Part shown: piece by piece, positions 1 through 6,300 of the stretch
How the letters are laid out: each line of letters opens with the position of its first letter
Position numbering within the stretch: the stretch's first letter is position 1
Source of the DNA: Phycisphaerae bacterium
GTDB lineage: Bacteria > Planctomycetota > Phycisphaerae > UBA1845 > Fen-1342
NCBI GenBank assembly: GCA_026984555.1
Contig: JALSRY010000581.1
Location: forward strand, 1-9,074
Length of the DNA stretch: 9,074 bases
Direction: 5' to 3'
Position numbers and translations under genes: made by a program
Notes under the pieces: model-generated
Seen by the model: the letters and a program-made list of their open reading frames with translations, nothing else
Databases searched by the model: none
What the model was told of the DNA's origin: nothing

Positions 1-113
1 AACACCCCCCCGCAACCGCCCCCGGCCGCGATGCGGGTGGCTTCCTCGGGCGAGGCGACCAGGGCCGCGTGAACACCCACGGAACCGACGTCGATGCCGA
101 GGCGTATACTCAT
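1..113 (-). CDS. BadF/BadG/BcrA/BcrD-type ATPase (acyl-CoA dehydratase activase-like), N-terminal fragment
   Basis: Only the first 37 codons lie in the window; the gene continues past the left edge. The minus strand starts at ATG 113-111, with an AGGAG about 12 nt upstream. The N-terminus reads MSIRLGIDVGSVGVHAALV. The GIDVGS segment at residues 6-11 is the phosphate-1 loop of the actin/hexokinase/Hsp70 ATPase fold, and the version with a following small-residue stretch is typical of the BadF/BadG/BcrA/BcrD family. Family members are iron-sulfur ATPases that energise 2-hydroxyacyl-CoA dehydratases or benzoyl-CoA reductases, or are stand-alone CoA activase-like proteins of unknown target. The iron-sulfur cysteines and the rest of the fold lie outside the window, so the subfamily cannot be decided. 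Another ASKHA protein such as a ROK-type kinase is a less likely alternative. Confidence 0.72.
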   Translation of the reverse strand, partial: MSIRLGIDVGSVGVHAALVASPEEATRIAAGGGCGGV

Positions 114-453
114 CGTGATGCGACTCTCCTGCTTCAGAAGTATCCAGGCGACTGCGGCGCGGCGCCGGCGGAACCGCCGACCAGATGGTTATACCGCCGA
201 TCGCACGCGCTGGATTCTATTTTACAGTCGTTTTTCGTCGGGGCGACGGCCCATCGCCCCCGACTGCCACCGCTCCGCGCCGACCCGAAAGGCGCAAAAC
301 GGCTCACACGCGCGTGAGTGTAACGCTCAATACCCACAGAAACAAAGAAAAACTCAACAATTCCTTCCCGCGCCCAACGCCGGCGCCGGCCGCCGAGCGG
401 ACAAACGAGTCCCCCCGCGGCCAACCGGCCCGGAGCGAAGTGCGTTTCCGCGG

Positions 454-467
454 CCGCCGGCGGCCGG
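454..467. repeat. 14-bp GC-rich direct repeat, copy 1
   Basis: CCGCCGGCGGCCGG occurs here and again, identically, at 562-575. This copy overlaps the perfect 14-nt palindrome GGCCGCCGGCGGCC at 452-465. Both copies lie upstream of the hemerythrin-like gene. They could be an operator pair, or simple coincidence in very GC-rich sequence. Confidence 0.35.
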
Positions 468-561
468 GTGCAAACCAGGCCTGTCTGCCTTATAGTGGTT
501 TGACGGGTGTGTCGAGCCGCCGACCTCGGCGCGCGGGCCCGGACACGGCCTGCAGCGCAAC

Positions 562-575
562 CCGCCGGCGGCCGG
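562..575. repeat. 14-bp GC-rich direct repeat, copy 2
   Basis: Identical to 454-467, 108 bp downstream of it and 45 bp before the start codon of the hemerythrin-like gene. It runs into a second palindrome, GGCCGGCC (571-578). Confidence 0.35.
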
Positions 576-620
576 CCGACATCCTGCACTTGGCACGACA
601 ACGCCCAACAGGAGATCGTC

Positions 621-1088
621 ATGACCCCGAAGGAAATGTCCCCGTGCGAACTGGCTCAGTGGATGCGTACCGAGCAGGAATCCCTCAAAGAGCTCAGCAA
701 GGTGCTCCGGCAGCACATCGCCGCCATACCCGAGGTCATCACGGCAGACTGGCTGCGCGGACTCAAGGTGGGGTTCGAGCGACTCAAGGCCCACCTCGAA
801 CGAACATTCGAGGCGCAGGAAGAGGGCGGCTACCTCAGCATCGTGACCGAAAACCGCCCGACGCTCTCCCCACAAGTCGAGGAGCTGCGCAGCGAACACC
901 AGCAGATCCTGCAACTGGCCCACGCCATCCTGCGCGACATCGAACAAGCTTCGCCGGAAAAAAAGGTCATCGTGCGGGATATCTGCGCCCGGGCACAACG
1001 ATTCATGGAGATGGTGGCCGAACACGACCACCGCGAGGTCATGCTGACCATGGTGGTGTGCAGCCAGGACCTGGGCGGCAAGGGCTGA
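621..1088 (+). CDS. Hemerythrin-like (HHE) cation-binding domain protein
   Basis: A 155-residue, mostly helical protein with no signal peptide or membrane segment, so probably cytosolic. The start is ATG 621, with AGGAG at 610-614 and a 6-nt spacer; the frame is open further upstream, but that part is low-complexity and lacks such a site. The family is recognised from the order of elements: a helix with H58 followed by EEGGYL (67-72), LRSEHQQIL (89-97), and a final helix with H135-x3-E139 and the DLGG end (150-153). Hemerythrin-type four-helix bundles bind a di-iron centre through His, Glu and Asp, and carry or sense oxygen or NO, or handle iron. In relatives as I recall them, the residue before F63 is usually His (an HF pair); here it is Thr62, so a metal ligand may be missing. 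A cyclophilin gene follows after 64 bp on the same strand, possibly co-transcribed. The family call is good; whether it binds metal is uncertain. Confidence 0.8.
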   Translation: MTPKEMSPCELAQWMRTEQESLKELSKVLRQHIAAIPEVITADWLRGLKVGFERLKAHLERTFEAQEEGGYLSIVTENRPTLSPQVEELRSEHQQILQLAHAILRDIEQASPEKKVIVRDICARAQRFMEMVAEHDHREVMLTMVVCSQDLGGKG

Positions 1089-1152
1089 TCCGCCGGCGAA
1101 CGGCGACCGGCTCCCATCCGCGCACCCGCACGCACGCACAGGAGACGCTACG

Positions 1153-1680
1153 ATGAGCAAACCACGCGTCGAATTTCAGATCGCCCAAGGCGACGACGAC
1201 TGGGGCCGGATCGTCATCGAGCTCGACGACGAGAAAACCCCCAAAACAGTCGAGAACTTCCTGCACTATGTCGATACCGGGTTCTTCGACGGAACCATCT
1301 TCCACCGCGTGATTTCGCACTTCATGATCCAGGGCGGCGGCTACACCGCACCCGGCCAATCCAAGCGCAAGGGGCTCGCCCCCCCGATCGAGAACGAAGC
1401 CGCCGCCGGCCTCAAGAACACGCGCGGCACCATCGCCATGGCTCGTACCAACGAGCCCCATTCCGCGACGTCCCAGTTCTTCATCAATGTCGCCGACAAC
1501 GACATGCTCGACCATCCCGCCCACGACGGCTGGGGCTATTGCGCCTTCGGTGTCGTCGTCGAGGGCATGGATGTGGTCGATCGCATCAAGGACGTCCCGA
1601 CCACCCGGAACCCGCAGATGGGCGAAGATTCCCAGCCGGTCGACCCGCCCGTCATCAAACACGCGACGCGCCAGGCGTGA
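1153..1680 (+). CDS. Cyclophilin-type peptidyl-prolyl cis-trans isomerase (PpiB-like)
   Basis: This enzyme catalyses cis-trans isomerisation of peptide bonds before proline and so assists folding. It has 175 residues, normal for a single-domain bacterial cyclophilin. No signal peptide is present, so it is expected in the cytosol. The start is ATG 1153, with AGGAG at 1140-1144. The active-site segments are all visible: FHRV at 50-53 with catalytic Arg52, MIQGGGY at 58-64, GTIAMART at 92-99 and SQFFINV at 107-113, followed by the GMDVVDRI end of the fold at 138-145. The central insert [14 protein letters not shown] (79-92) is of the bacterial PpiA/PpiB kind. It ends 18 bp from the stop codon of the convergent glycosyltransferase gene, with no obvious terminator between. 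Assignment is secure; the client proteins are unknown. Confidence 0.96.
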   Translation: MSKPRVEFQIAQGDDDWGRIVIELDDEKTPKTVENFLHYVDTGFFDGTIFHRVISHFMIQGGGYTAPGQSKRKGLAPPIENEAAAGLKNTRGTIAMARTNEPHSATSQFFINVADNDMLDHPAHDGWGYCAFGVVVEGMDVVDRIKDVPTTRNPQMGEDSQPVDPPVIKHATRQA

Positions 1681-1698
1681 CGCCCCACCACGTCGCGC

Positions 1699-2928
1699 TC
1701 AGACCAGTACCGGCACCCGGCTCGGCTCGGCGTCCACCAGCGGCGCCGCGTCGGGAATGGCCATCTCCCGCGGCGGCCCGAACCAACTCCACACCGGCGC
1801 ATCGGTGCGACCGCACAAGGCACGCTTCCGCAGCGGCGCGTGAACATACGACGTGTTGCTGACGACGATCGCGTCCGGTCGCAGCGACAACGCCGCCGCC
1901 GTCTCCACGATCGGTATGCCTCGATAGCGACGGTCCGCCCGTGCGAACCGGTCGTCCGCGATCGCGACGATATCGAGTTCCGCCCGCTGGGCGCCGCGGC
2001 AGAACGCGTAGATGTTCTTGCCCAGGTCCGCCAACACGACCCGCCGCACACCGCCGGCGGCCAGCCCGTGCATGCGTTGCTCGATCGACTCCCAGCAAAA
2101 CACGGCTTCGAGCACGTCGCGTCCCAGTCGCCGATGCCGGTAACGCCGTCGATCCAGCCGTGCGCAACGCCGCCCGAACCGCAAGCCGCGCGCGAAAGCC
2201 GTCTCGTGACCGGCGGCCGCGGCCAACCAGGCGTAGCGCTGGGTCCAATCTTCGCGGTAGACGCCGGCCCAGGGCTCGGGAAGGTAGCGAGCGATGATAC
2301 GCAGATTGTTGCAGATGTCGTAGAACGAGATGCGTCGCCGGCGCCGAGCCAGGGCCGACTTGCAGTGCTCGACCTGGAGATCCTTGAAGATTTCGACGCG
2401 CCAGCCGGCCTGGAGCAGCCGAAAACTCAGGTCGTATTCTTCCGCGGCCATGAACAGCGAGGCATCGATGCCGCCCACCGCGCGCAACGCCTCGGCCCGC
2501 AGCCCCACGCCGCAACCCACGAACACGTGGGGCAGAGCGCTGCATTCTTGCCCGCCGTCGGGCAGGTGTGCGGTGAAACCGGCGGCGCCGAGCGACGGAT
2601 CGATCTCGAACCGCAGCAGCATCCGGTCGAGGCAGTGCGGACGCGGATACGCATCGTCGTCGAGCAACAGCACGATCGGCGCACGCGCCATCGGCACACC
2701 AACCGCCTTGGCGCATGCTCCCCGATTGCGACCCAACCGCCGGACACGCACGCCGCGCATCCGCTCCAGCACCTCGGCCGTGCCGTCGCGCGACGCGTTG
2801 TCAACGACGATGACCTCGTAATCGCGGCGGTCGAGGCCGCATTGCGCGAGCGCGGCGAGCGTATGCAGAACAACGTCGCGCCGATTGTGCGTAGCCATGA
2901 TGACGCTGAGATACGGACGGTGATTCAT
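1699..2928 (-). CDS. Family 2 glycosyltransferase with an added C-terminal domain
   Basis: A 409-residue cytosolic enzyme expected to transfer a sugar from a nucleotide-sugar donor to a glycan acceptor. The GT-A fold is clear: LSVIMATHNR (7-16), VIVVDNASRDGT (39-50), NRGACAKA (68-75), the metal-binding DDD at 90-92, GCGVGLRAEAL (138-148) and the EEYDLSFRL acceptor/catalytic motif (163-171). From about 290 a second domain follows: VRRVVLADLGKN (294-305), IVAIADDRF (320-328), YRGIPIVE (335-342) and PDAIVVSN (351-358). This looks like a Rossmann-type nucleotide-binding or PglD-like N-terminal fold; its role is unknown. The ATG at 2928 overlaps the stop of the upstream kinase fusion as ATGA and has only a weak AAAGAGA upstream, so translation is probably coupled. 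Acceptor and donor cannot be told from sequence; LPS-core or exopolysaccharide assembly is inferred from the neighbour. Confidence 0.93.
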   Translation of the reverse strand: MNHRPYLSVIMATHNRRDVVLHTLAALAQCGLDRRDYEVIVVDNASRDGTAEVLERMRGVRVRRLGRNRGACAKAVGVPMARAPIVLLLDDDAYPRPHCLDRMLLRFEIDPSLGAAGFTAHLPDGGQECSALPHVFVGCGVGLRAEALRAVGGIDASLFMAAEEYDLSFRLLQAGWRVEIFKDLQVEHCKSALARRRRRISFYDICNNLRIIARYLPEPWAGVYREDWTQRYAWLAAAAGHETAFARGLRFGRRCARLDRRRYRHRRLGRDVLEAVFCWESIEQRMHGLAAGGVRRVVLADLGKNIYAFCRGAQRAELDIVAIADDRFARADRRYRGIPIVETAAALSLRPDAIVVSNTSYVHAPLRKRALCGRTDAPVWSWFGPPREMAIPDAAPLVDAEPSRVPVLV

Positions 2929-4604
2929 GTCTCTTTCGCCTCTCCATGACAAGATTCCCAAGCGGGTTCGGGTTTGGCCGCCGCGTCGATCGGCGGCAGC
3001 GGAGGCGCGATCCGCGCCAGATCACTCAACGTGGCGACATCCGGAAGAAAACCACACCGCGGCCGCAACTCCGGGCGGCCGTCGAGCAGGGCGTAGAGAT
3101 CGTCGAGCGTGACGGGAACCATCCCGATGTGCACCGCGGCCAGCGCCTCGCCGCAAGCGGCCAGGTACGTCGCCATCGGCAAGCCCGCACCAACCGTCAG
3201 GGCCAACGACGACAGCGCCAGCACGGCGTCATCCACGCCCAGCAGATCGGCATAGTGCGGTGCCAGCGTCGGAATGAACTCGCTGCGCAGCCGGGCGGGG
3301 GCACCGTCGCCGCCGCGGCCATCGAATCCGATCAGCCCGCGCTTGTGCAAGGACACGATCGCCGCCCCGCCACGCGTCCGGTTGAGCAGCGTCCACGCGA
3401 CCGAAGGCAGGCTCGACCCCATGTCGTGCATCGCCTCGCGCAGTCGGCGTTCGCTGACGCAGAGCAGGTCCGGTTCGACGAGCGTGTCCGCCCCGCCGCG
3501 CGGCCCCGGCCCGTACCCGCAGATCGTCAACCCCGCGTCGTGGGCGGCGGGCGTCACCGCCCGCACCAGCCCCGGACCGATCATCCCGCATCCACAGTCG
3601 CACCAGGCCAGCAGGGCAGCCTCGCCCAAATGCGTGCCGATCGCCTCCGCCGCCCGTCGCTGCCACGCGCTGTCCAGCGGCAGGCACGCCCCCTCGCTGA
3701 GCCGAAACAGCTTCGTATCGTCGGCGACGAACGTACTGCGCCGCACGATCGACTCGCGCTGCGCCAGTCCGACCAACTCGATCCCGGCATCCTCGCAAAC
3801 CCGGCGCAGCGCCCGCGAATCCTCGTCCGCGCCGATCGCGGTCACCAGCACCGGCCGCGCGCCGAGTTTGCGAAACTGGAACGCCAGCGCCGCCGCCCCG
3901 CTCCAGTAGTCACGCGCGCCGAGCCGCGTGAGCGTGAGAATCGGCGCATCATCCGCGGTCTGACCCGCGTCACAGGAAATGTACCGCTCACGAACCACGT
4001 CGCCCGCGACCACCACGCGCGTTGTCGCGAACTTCGCCAACACCTGCTGCACCGTGGCCAGCGAAATCTCGTTGCGAACGCAAACCGCGCGCAACCGGAC
4101 GGCTTCCAGGTCTTCGTCGCGACCGAGGCTGCGAATCATCGCGGACGAGCTGAAGACCACCTCCCCGCTGTGGAACACGACCCGCCCGCCGTATCGCTCC
4201 ACCGTCTCGCACTCGCGGATGAAACGCGGATCGCCCGACGCGGCATACTCGCGTCCCTTGACGTACACGTCCGGTCGAAGCCGCTCGAGCAGCTCGACCG
4301 CGGTCGGGTGCGGATCGATCACAACCCAGTCGACGAACTCGAGCGCCGCGAGGTTCTCGGCCCGCAACTCCTGAGGCAGATAGGGCCGGTCCGGACCCTT
4401 GGCCACCGCGGCGTCCCCCGTCAGCGAGACGACCAGTACGTCCCCCAGTTGCCGGGCAAACTGAAAGTACCGCAGGTGCCCGGGATGCACGATGTCGAAA
4501 CACCCGTGACACTGCACCACCGTCCGCCCGCGGGCACGCTCCTCGCGCAGAATCTGCGCCAGGGCGGCGCACTCGGTGATCTTCCGGCTCGGTGGTTGCG
4601 ACAC
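2925..4604 (-). CDS. HldE-like fusion in reversed order: nucleotidyltransferase then PfkB-family kinase
   Basis: A 559-residue cytosolic protein. Residues 1-160 are a cytidylyl/adenylyltransferase like the C-terminal half of HldE (RfaE domain II): CHGCFDIVHPGH (32-43) contains the nucleotide-binding HxGH motif (H40, H43), followed by YVKGREY (114-120) and the FSSSAMI end (151-157). Residues 180-530 are a PfkB/ribokinase-type domain like HldE domain I: VVVAGDVVRERY (197-208), SGAAALA (235-241), DDTKLFR (295-301) and a GVDD at 456-459 where the family has GAGD. HldE makes ADP-heptose for LPS from heptose-7-phosphate with the kinase first; here the order is reversed, and several kinase signatures are altered, so kinase activity is uncertain. 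I chose GTG 4604, 7 nt after an AGGG; ATG 4661 would add 19 residues but has no Shine-Dalgarno. The frame also stays open to 4985 without recognisable protein. Overlaps the glycosyltransferase start (ATGA). Confidence 0.88.
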   Translation of the reverse strand: MSQPPSRKITECAALAQILREERARGRTVVQCHGCFDIVHPGHLRYFQFARQLGDVLVVSLTGDAAVAKGPDRPYLPQELRAENLAALEFVDWVVIDPHPTAVELLERLRPDVYVKGREYAASGDPRFIRECETVERYGGRVVFHSGEVVFSSSAMIRSLGRDEDLEAVRLRAVCVRNEISLATVQQVLAKFATTRVVVAGDVVRERYISCDAGQTADDAPILTLTRLGARDYWSGAAALAFQFRKLGARPVLVTAIGADEDSRALRRVCEDAGIELVGLAQRESIVRRSTFVADDTKLFRLSEGACLPLDSAWQRRAAEAIGTHLGEAALLAWCDCGCGMIGPGLVRAVTPAAHDAGLTICGYGPGPRGGADTLVEPDLLCVSERRLREAMHDMGSSLPSVAWTLLNRTRGGAAIVSLHKRGLIGFDGRGGDGAPARLRSEFIPTLAPHYADLLGVDDAVLALSSLALTVGAGLPMATYLAACGEALAAVHIGMVPVTLDDLYALLDGRPELRPRCGFLPDVATLSDLARIAPPLPPIDAAAKPEPAWESCHGEAKET

Positions 4605-4610
4605 GGCGTT

Positions 4611-4620
4611 ACCCTGCTCC
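4611..4620 (-). promoter_or_regulatory. Shine-Dalgarno region supporting the GTG 4604 start
   Basis: On the minus strand GGAGCAGGGT precedes GTG 4604; AGGG ends 7 nt before the codon. No comparable site stands before the alternative ATG at 4661-4659, so the GTG start is preferred for the nucleotidyltransferase-kinase fusion. Confidence 0.45.
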
Positions 4621-4696
4621 AGCCTTATGACGCGGCTGTTACCTTTCGTATCGGGAACCATCGCGCCAGGACTGAAGGCGGGGCCGGCTACCTCCC

Positions 4697-4783
4697 CTAA
4701 GCACCGTGAGGCAACGGTATCCGGGGATTCACCGTTCCCAGGAACCCGTACAGCAGCTCGAAGCCGTGACCCACCAACGACAT
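4697..4783 (-). other. Possible 28-codon leader ORF
   Basis: ATG 4783 stands 9 nt after AAGGAG on the minus strand, the strongest ribosome site in this gap. The ORF encodes 28 residues beginning MSLVGHGFELLYGFLGTV and ends at TAG 4697, 92 nt before the GTG of the downstream fusion gene. Its 3' part overlaps the AACGGT/ACCGTT inverted repeat. It could be a leader peptide or small protein, or a chance ORF; I recognise no homologue and see no run of one amino acid as in classic attenuators. Confidence 0.22.
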
Positions 4784-4823
4784 ATGGCAGGACTCCTTCG
4801 ACAAACAAGGTATGAATGAAAAC

Positions 4824-4851
4824 GGTCGTGAGAAAACCGTACACCACGACC
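4824..4851. repeat. Inverted repeat GGTCGTG/CACGACC
   Basis: Seven perfect base pairs (4824-4830 with 4845-4851) around a 14-nt loop. An alternative 5-bp pairing, ACGGT 4822-4826 with ACCGT 4836-4840, uses part of the same bases, so the two foldings exclude each other. It lies about 40 bp upstream of the 28-codon ORF on the minus strand. Confidence 0.4.
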
Positions 4852-4894
4852 AGGCCGCGCGCGGGCGGCCGATGGGGAGCATCCCCCGCATGGG

Positions 4895-4942
4895 TCTGGT
4901 GTCGGCAGGGAAAAGGGCAACCCCCGATCCGCACCGACCAGA
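4895..4942. repeat. Imperfect inverted repeat with 2-nt bulge
   Basis: TCTGGT-GT-CGG (4895-4905) pairs with CCGACCAGA (4934-4942), nine base pairs interrupted by a GT bulge. The 28-nt loop is itself rich in short G and C runs that could pair. It could be part of a leader RNA or an operator. Confidence 0.4.
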
Positions 4943-5381
4943 ATGGGGCTCGACCCGCAACACCTTGTAATACAAGCACTTGCAAACGACTCCGCAGAGC
5001 CGGCCACCGCGGCGCTTACGCCGCTTTTCCGCGTGTCCCGGCACGGGAGCGGTCGGTCATCGTCGTGGCGAACGCCACAACGGGTGCGTGAGTTCGCGCA
5101 TCATCCGTCCGAATGGTCCGCAAATCAGCCGGTTACGAGCACCGTAGCGGCGGTGTCGATCGTGGAACGAAGATTGCATGCGCGAGGCGTTATTCGTGCC
5201 GCCCGGCCGCGTGCGCCCTCGTTGTGCTCGCGAACGCCGAGCTTGGCTCGGGGCCCGCGACATCCCGGGGTTGGGGGGCATCCGGTTGGGGGTGATTCGC
5301 CCCCGCAGCGGTGCGGCGAAACGGGCGGGCACCCACCGTGGTTTCTGCGTGGACGCGGAGACCGCTTTCGTTTTCACCCGC

Positions 5382-5387
5382 GAGGGA
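5382..5387 (+). promoter_or_regulatory. Shine-Dalgarno of nfnA, fixes its start
   Basis: GAGGGA lies 6 nt before ATG 5394. The frame is open 72 codons further upstream to 5178, but that part is arginine/glycine-rich without family similarity, while the protein from 5394 begins exactly where the family usually does (MYKILD). Confidence 0.7.
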
Positions 5388-5393
5388 CGGCAG

Positions 5394-6245
5394 ATGTACA
5401 AAATCCTCGACACCAAGCAACTGGCCTCCGACGTCAAGTGGTTTCGCATCGAGGCGCCGCTGGTCGCCAAGAACCGCCAGCCGGGTCAGTTCGTCATCAT
5501 CCGGCTTTGCGAGACGGGCGAGCGCATCCCGCTCACCATCGCCCATTCGGACGCCAAAGAGGGCTACATCGAGCTGATCGTCAAAGCGATCGGCAAGACC
5601 ACGATCGAGCTTTGCAAGAAGGAAAAGGGCGACACGCTCGCAGATGTGATGGGACCGCTTGGCAAACCCACCGAGATCGAAAAGGTCGGGCATGCCGTGC
5701 TCGTGGGTGGCGGGGTCGGCACCGCCGTCATTTATCCCCTCGCGCGGGCGCTCAAGGACGCGGGCAACTACGTGACTTCGATCACCGGGGGGCGCACGAA
5801 AGAGCTGGTCGTGCTCGAACAGGAGCTGCGCGAGGTTTCCGACCAGGTATTCGCCACCACGGACGACGGCAGTTACGGGTTTCACGGGACGGTCGCGGAC
5901 AAGCTCAAAGAGCTGATGGACGACAAGGAGCGGCCGATCGGCGCGGTCTACTGCGCGGGGCCGGTTCCGATGATGCGGGCCATCGCCGAGCTGACCCGCC
6001 CCGCGGGCATCCATACGATCGTTTCACTCAACCCGATCATGGTGGACGGAACGGGGATGTGTGGGGGCTGCCGGGTGTCGGTCGGCGGCGAGACGAAATT
6101 CGCCTGCGTGGACGGTCCGGAATTCGACGGCCACCTGGTGGATTTCACCGAGCTGTGGGACCGGCTGGGCGCCTACCGCGACCAGGAAAAACTCGCGCTC
6201 GAACGTCTCCAACACCAGCACGAATGCAAGTGCGGCAGCCATTAG
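5394..6245 (+). CDS. nfnA: NfnA: NADH-dependent reduced ferredoxin:NADP+ oxidoreductase, small (FAD, [2Fe-2S]) subunit
   Basis: A 283-residue flavoprotein of the ferredoxin-NADP reductase family, the small subunit of the electron-bifurcating NfnAB complex (also called sulfide dehydrogenase SudB). It couples NADH and reduced ferredoxin oxidation to NADP+ reduction, reversibly, in the cytosol. Visible parts are QPGQFVIIR (29-37) and RIPLTIA (44-50) for FAD, VLVGGGVGTA (102-111) for the dinucleotide, YCAGPVPMM (186-194), and a C-terminal cluster site MVDGTGMCGGCRV (216-228) plus FAC (236-238). C223, C226, C238 and probably D218 match the three-Cys, one-Asp [2Fe-2S] ligation known in Nfn. The tail HQHECKCGSH adds two Cys and three His. 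nfnB follows 55 bp downstream, and this pairing distinguishes it from dihydroorotate dehydrogenase PyrK, the main alternative. About 790 bp of non-coding DNA lies upstream. Confidence 0.94.
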   Translation: MYKILDTKQLASDVKWFRIEAPLVAKNRQPGQFVIIRLCETGERIPLTIAHSDAKEGYIELIVKAIGKTTIELCKKEKGDTLADVMGPLGKPTEIEKVGHAVLVGGGVGTAVIYPLARALKDAGNYVTSITGGRTKELVVLEQELREVSDQVFATTDDGSYGFHGTVADKLKELMDDKERPIGAVYCAGPVPMMRAIAELTRPAGIHTIVSLNPIMVDGTGMCGGCRVSVGGETKFACVDGPEFDGHLVDFTELWDRLGAYRDQEKLALERLQHQHECKCGSH

Positions 6246-6286
6246 TCACCCCATGACGGAGCAGTCCCGAACCTCGCAACCTCAGC

Positions 6287-6292
6287 AGGGAG
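6287..6292 (+). promoter_or_regulatory. Shine-Dalgarno of nfnB, chooses between two ATGs
   Basis: AGGGAG stands 8 nt before ATG 6301. An in-frame ATG at 6253, only 7 bases after the nfnA stop, would add 16 residues (MTEQSRTSQPQQGVVP) but has no comparable site, so 6301 is preferred. Confidence 0.65.
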
Positions 6293-6300
6293 TCGTTCCC

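Larger units (their letters stand above)
114..620. other. Divergent intergenic region, no gene seen
   Basis: This 507 bp gap separates the minus-strand activase from the plus-strand hemerythrin-like gene, so promoters for both should lie here. Frames are open on both strands, but the translations are arginine/proline-rich and low in complexity, with no recognisable domain, as expected of GC-rich non-coding DNA. Visible elements are a small inverted repeat CTCAC-(6 nt)-GTGAG at 303-318, an A-rich stretch at about 341-364, and two copies of one GC-rich 14-mer (listed separately). A TAAAAT hexamer on the minus strand at 219-224 could be a -10 element for the activase, but it has no convincing -35 partner. 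I can place no promoter with confidence. Confidence 0.6.
4605..5393. other. Divergent intergenic region, structured, no long gene
   Basis: This 789 bp stretch separates the minus-strand sugar operon from the plus-strand nfnAB operon. Several frames are open through it, but their translations carry no recognisable domain. It holds many short inverted repeats: AACGGT/ACCGTT 4713-4736, GGTCGTG/CACGACC 4824-4851, GGGG/CCCC 4874-4886, TCTGGT-GT-CGG/CCGACCAGA 4895-4942, CTTGT/ACAAG 4964-4976 and GGGGG/CCCCC 5288-5304. It also holds a 28-codon ORF at 4783-4697. The left half (to about 4990) looks less GC-rich than the flanking genes. Promoters for both operons must be here, but I find no convincing -35/-10 pair on either strand. 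No tRNA cloverleaf or known riboswitch core was recognised. Confidence 0.6.

Noticed and set aside
185..1156. Long plus-strand ORF of 323 codons across the hemerythrin-like gene
   Set aside because: Its translation is Arg/Pro/Gly-rich with no domain, and it lies out of frame over a recognisable gene with a good ribosome site.
1681..1698. Terminator between the convergent isomerase and glycosyltransferase genes
   Set aside because: The 18 bp gap holds no inverted repeat and no T-run.
2946..4700. 584-codon plus-strand ORF opposite the kinase fusion
   Set aside because: Antisense shadow with an Arg/Gln/His-rich translation and no recognisable domain.
4605..4985. N-terminal extension of the fusion protein to ATG 4985 (686 residues)
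   Set aside because: The extra residues show no domain, overlap the inverted-repeat cluster, and the ATG has no Shine-Dalgarno. Two other minus-strand frames are equally open there, as expected by chance at this GC content.
4680..4990. Possible group II intron remnant
   Set aside because: I looked for a domain V hairpin and a GTGYG-type 5' end and found neither; no reverse transcriptase motif occurs in any frame.
4930..5010. tRNA-like sequence on the minus strand (GGGTCGAGCCC resembling a T-arm)
   Set aside because: The stem and loop lengths do not fit a T-arm, and no anticodon arm or acceptor pairing can be built around it.
5178..5393. 72-residue N-terminal extension of NfnA
   Set aside because: It is arginine/glycine-rich without similarity to the family. 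GAGGGA before ATG 5394 and the family-typical MYKILD start argue for the shorter form.
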